Part shown: positions 61,426-64,000 of the stretch, piece after piece
Layout: every line of letters starts with the position of its first letter
Position numbering within the stretch: the stretch's first letter is position 1
Source of the DNA: Bartonella koehlerae C-29
GTDB lineage: Bacteria > Pseudomonadota > Alphaproteobacteria > Rhizobiales > Rhizobiaceae
Direction: 5' to 3'
Length of the DNA stretch: 64,000 nucleotides
Assembly: GCF_000706625.1 (NCBI RefSeq)
Contig: NZ_KL407334.1
Span: forward strand, 399,771 to 463,770
Translations under genes and position numbers: made by a program
The notes under the pieces: generated by a model
What the model saw: the letters and a program-made list of their open reading frames with translations, nothing else
The model's database searches: none
What the model was told of the DNA's origin: nothing

Positions 61426-62030
61426 TCTTTGCTGTTTGAGATTTCTTCTGTCATGATTGCTTTTTCGATTTTGGGCAAAATTTTTTTCTGATAAATCTGC
61501 CATGTTAAAGGACCAACATGTTTGGCAATAATGATGCTCTCTTTATTCAGAAGAAAGGTTTCTGGTGATCCATAAACCCCCCAGTTAATGGCCGTATACC
61601 CTGAAGCATCAAAGCCAATGAGTTTAAAGGGATTACCAAAATTATTCAGAAAGCGTTGGGCATTCTCTTTGTTATCTTTATAGTTAATACCAATAAGATC
61701 AAAACGTTGATCTTGAGCAATCTTCATAAGAAGAGGATGTTCTTCGCGACAGGATGGGCACCAAGAACCCCAAAAATTGACCAATGTTATACGTCCTTTA
61801 AATTGTTCTGAACGAAGAGAGTTTTCATTATAAAGTAAGGGAAGATGAATTTTTGGGGCAGGCTTTTTAGTGAATGTGTTTGGAGGAAGAGGAGCATCAT
61901 TGGGGTATTTGCTCTCCATAAAGTGGAAGAAAAGCATAAGAAGAAGGAGAAAAAATACAAGTGGTCCAAGAAGACCAAAGAAGATGGGAAAAGATATATT
62001 TTTTTCAGGTTTTTGAGGGGTTGTTTTCAT
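61386..62030 (-). CDS. ccmG: Thiol:disulfide interchange protein CcmG/DsbE
   Basis: Membrane-anchored periplasmic thioredoxin that reduces apocytochrome c or CcmH before haem attachment. 214 residues. One N-terminal helix (about residues 14-37), then the thioredoxin domain with active site WGSWCPSC (Cys 91 and 94), a GxYGxPET cis-Pro loop (INWGVYGSPETFLL) and GPLTWQIYQKKILPKIEKA. The final about 13 codons (ELIYKDNLSSSPY) overlap repeat copy D, so the native tail may have been replaced. Its start overlaps the ccmD end by 26 bp. Confidence 0.93.
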   Translation of the reverse strand: MKTTPQKPEKNISFPIFFGLLGPLVFFLLLLMLFFHFMESKYPNDAPLPPNTFTKKPAPKIHLPLLYNENSLRSEQFKGRITLVNFWGSWCPSCREEHPLLMKIAQDQRFDLIGINYKDNKENAQRFLNNFGNPFKLIGFDASGYTAINWGVYGSPETFLLNKESIIIAKHVGPLTWQIYQKKILPKIEKAIMTEEISNSKELIYKDNLSSSPY

Positions 62031-62247
62031 GATATTTTTCTTTCCGGAACAGCTCTTTTTTGTTCAGCTGCTGTAGGATTTTTTTTTGGTATATAGCTTT
62101 GTAAAGAATGTGTCCAATAAGACACAGGAGAGAGATTGCAGAAAAAATGTAACTCAGAATAACAATTTGTTTATGATGAAGAGTACCGAGGAAAAAATCA
62201 ACTTGCTGAAAGAAATTTCCTAAAAGTCCACTGTGAATGTCGAGCAT
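62005..62247 (-). CDS. ccmD: Haem exporter accessory protein CcmD
   Basis: Small single-helix membrane protein of 80 residues (helix about residues 27-50, IVILSYIFSAISLLCLIGHI) followed by a basic tail, typical of CcmD, which releases holo-CcmE from CcmABC. Sequence conservation in this family is weak, so identity rests on size, topology and position between ccmC and ccmG. It begins 11 bp after the ccmC stop. Confidence 0.8.
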   Translation of the reverse strand: MLDIHSGLLGNFFQQVDFFLGTLHHKQIVILSYIFSAISLLCLIGHILYKAIYQKKILQQLNKKELFRKEKYHENNPSKT

Positions 62248-62258
62248 GATAACGAGTC

Positions 62259-63014
62259 CTAATGTTGTGCACGACGGGCTTTTTTGATCTGAAGTATTTG
62301 GATATGACGGTTATTGATTTCGTTGCGCATAGCCATCAAATAGAGCGAAATAAACATAAAGCTGAAACAAAATAGCATTGTTATGAGGGGCCATAACATA
62401 GCACGTTCGATTGTTGGGCCTCCTGAACGTAAAAGTGATGCTGATTGATGAAGCGTATTCCACCAATTAACGGAAAATTTAATAATGGGAATATTCACAA
62501 GTCCAACGAGTGTAAGAATTGCAGTAGCGCGTGCAGCTTTTGCTTGGTTATTAAAAGCGCGAGCAAGCATGACAATAGCAAGGTAGATAAAAAGCAAGAT
62601 TAAAACTGATGTTAACCGTGCATCCCATACCCACCATGTTCCCCATGTAGGACGTCCCCAAAGTGCTCCTGTCACTAGGGCCAAGGCTGTAAAAATTGCT
62701 CCAATGGGTGCGCCACATTTGAGTGCTACATCAGCAAGATAATACCTCCAAATTAGACTTCCTAAAGCAGCAGCACTTATTATGATGTAACAACATATAG
62801 AAAGCCACGCGAATGGTGCATGAATATACATAATCTTGACGGTAATCCCCTGCTGATAGTCATCAGGAGAACATATAATCAGAATAAGTCCTAAGATAAG
62901 AAGGCAAAATGTTATACCGATTAACCAAGGCAAAACGGCACTGCTTATTTTCATGAAACGGGTGAAACTTACAGGAAGTGCTTTCATTTTATGTGTGTGA
63001 AAAGTTTTATTCAT
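62259..63014 (-). CDS. ccmC: Haem ABC transporter permease CcmC
   Basis: Six-helix membrane protein that loads haem onto CcmE. 251 residues from ATG 63014. The tryptophan-rich motif WGRPTWGTWWVWDARLTS and the loop FSVNWWNTLHQSAS (family haem-handling WW and His) are clear; HAPFAWLSI supplies the other conserved His. The frame is open to a TTG at 63050, and a later ATG at 62987 is also possible. No strong ribosome site discriminates between them. Confidence 0.94.
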   Translation of the reverse strand: MNKTFHTHKMKALPVSFTRFMKISSAVLPWLIGITFCLLILGLILIICSPDDYQQGITVKIMYIHAPFAWLSICCYIIISAAALGSLIWRYYLADVALKCGAPIGAIFTALALVTGALWGRPTWGTWWVWDARLTSVLILLFIYLAIVMLARAFNNQAKAARATAILTLVGLVNIPIIKFSVNWWNTLHQSASLLRSGGPTIERAMLWPLITMLFCFSFMFISLYLMAMRNEINNRHIQILQIKKARRAQH

Positions 63015-63060
63015 GAGATTTATAATAGGCAGAGTTTTGTCGTGCGGCAATCATCTTTTA

Positions 63061-63726
63061 TTACTCTGATAAAAGCCTGAGCGTTATAGCTGCAATAAAA
63101 GAGCTAAAAAGACTCAAAAGAAGTGAAAAACCGATAAGAAGAGTCAAAGAAGTGAGAAAAGATACATTTGGATTTGTTGGAGCTGTAGCAGCGGAAACGC
63201 CAAAAATCATGATTGGAATAATCCACGGTAAGATGATGATAAAAATGAGAAGGGTACTATGCAACAATGATGTTGCAAGGGCAGCTCCGATAGCACCAAT
63301 AAAAATAATGGCTGGTGTTCCGCATAAGAGAGTGAGTATTGTTGTAAAAGTTATTATTGCATCTAAATGAAGCATGAATGCTAAAAGAGGAGTGGCAAAA
63401 ATAAGAGGAAGCATAGTTCCTACCCAATGGGCAAGGCATTTGGTCAGTACTATTAGTGTAAAACTTTGTCTTTGTCCAGAAAGGATGAATTGGTCAAGAT
63501 TTCCATCATCATGATCGGTTTGAAATAGCTTATTGAGATTAAGAAGTCCTGCGAGAAGGGCTCCTAACCATAATATGCCTGGACCTATTTGTGAAAGAAT
63601 TTTAGGATTTGGTCCAATAGCGAAGGGGGTTATCATAATAACAGCAATGAAAAATAAAAGTCCTGTTAACGAGGAAGTTTGTGGTGCTAGGGTTAATTTA
63701 AGATCACGCCAGAACAGTGCTTTCAT
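63061..63726 (-). CDS. ccmB: Haem exporter permease CcmB
   Basis: ABC permease of the CcmAB system, 221 residues with six membrane helices. Family motifs are ALFWRDLKLTLAPQ at the N-terminus, IGPGILWLGALLAGLLNLNK, FQTDHDDGNLDQFILSG and LLCGTPAIIFIGAIGAAL. The start overlaps the ccmA stop by 4 bp (ATGA), so it is coupled. Confidence 0.95.
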   Translation of the reverse strand: MKALFWRDLKLTLAPQTSSLTGLLFFIAVIMITPFAIGPNPKILSQIGPGILWLGALLAGLLNLNKLFQTDHDDGNLDQFILSGQRQSFTLIVLTKCLAHWVGTMLPLIFATPLLAFMLHLDAIITFTTILTLLCGTPAIIFIGAIGAALATSLLHSTLLIFIIILPWIIPIMIFGVSAATAPTNPNVSFLTSLTLLIGFSLLLSLFSSFIAAITLRLLSE

Positions 63727-64000
63727 TGTATTTTCTCCTGGGGAGGTAAAAATTTTTCCAAGGCGATTTTATGGTTTTCTGGAATGCCAAGAGGACTATG
63801 GGTTGCAGCGATAATCATACCACCTTGGTTGAGATGGTACTGGAAAATATTTGCAAGGAGAGTTTGAGCGTAGCTATCAATTCCCAATATTGGTTCATCT
63901 AAAATCCAAACAGGACGGTAAGATAGCAAAAGGCGGGCAATAGCTATACGTCTTTTTTGCCCGGTTGATAAAATGTTAAAGGGTAAGTGTCCAAGATCAG
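63723..64000 (-). CDS. ccmA: Haem exporter ATP-binding protein CcmA, 5' part outside window
   Basis: C-terminal part of the ATPase of the CcmAB complex, which releases holo-CcmE. About 92 residues are visible. The ABC signature region reads LSTGQKRRIAIARLLLS, Walker B VWILDEPILGID and H-loop IIAATHSPLG. The frame is open to the window edge, so the N-terminus with Walker A lies beyond 64000. A nominal start inside this region (near 63929) is internal. First visible gene of ccmA-B-C-D-G. Confidence 0.95.
   Translation of the reverse strand, partial: DLGHLPFNILSTGQKRRIAIARLLLSYRPVWILDEPILGIDSYAQTLLANIFQYHLNQGGMIIAATHSPLGIPENHKIALEKFLPPQEKIQ

Overview
The window is 64 kb of an AT-rich alphaproteobacterial chromosome. 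Gene content and order fit the Hyphomicrobiales (Rhizobiales). Markers are GcrA, a small heat-shock gene paired with a DUF1150 gene, a FYDLN/TIGR02300 acidic protein, a fused MaeB malic enzyme, a cyclic beta-1,2-glucan synthase and the aroA-cmk-rpsA block. Protein style, low GC and long decayed intergenic spaces point to Bartonella. The genus is an inference from recognised sequences; no search was run.

Layout. 1-3.1 kb: dnaK (5' end outside the window) and dnaJ. 3.1-4.7 kb: a long gap without genes. 4.7-10.9 kb: argB, an EamA exporter, lepA, dapD (reverse) and a LOG-family protein. 10.9-15.1 kb: a reverse def-fmt-truA operon, then rmuC and a lipoprotein lytic transglycosylase. 15.9-17.5 kb: a reverse hsp20-DUF1150 operon with a strong RpoH-type promoter, divergent from nth. 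17.5-21.9 kb: rpmI-rplT-pheS-pheT. 22.2-25.7 kb: sitABCD, a Mn/Fe ABC importer behind a Fur-like box. 26-37.5 kb: a DUF454 gene, pncB and the 8.6 kb ndvB/cgs gene. 37.6-41.5 kb: aroA-cmk-rpsA (reverse). 41.6-45 kb: the FYDLN protein, tRNA-Ala(GGC) and ilvD. 45-46.6 kb: a graveyard holding an integrase remnant, a broken ilvD piece and an IS5-type transposase remnant. 46.6-54.5 kb: mutS, maeB, secB, fxsA, a Tim44-like protein and an Smr protein. 56.2-60.6 kb: hslO, argD and gcrA. 61.4-64 kb: cytochrome c biogenesis ccmA (cut by the window end)-ccmB-ccmC-ccmD-ccmG.

Most genes are housekeeping: protein folding (dnaK, dnaJ, hsp20, hslO, secB), translation (rpmI, rplT, rpsA, pheST, lepA, def, fmt, truA), repair (nth, mutS, rmuC), metal uptake (sitABCD), amino acid and cofactor synthesis (argB, argD, dapD, aroA, ilvD, pncB) and envelope functions (ndvB, transglycosylase, ccm).

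The main unexplained structure is between genes. Nine degenerate copies of one repeat, about 150-550 bp each, lie in the gaps. Decoded, it is the 5' part of a P4-type tyrosine recombinase (integrase) gene plus about 200 bp of upstream DNA. Copies lie in both orientations; two flank ilvD, two flank hslO, one lies just past tRNA-Ala, and one supplies the last codons of ccmG. Other signals are two competing hairpins with a C10 tract after sitD, and structured leaders before rpsA and rpmI.
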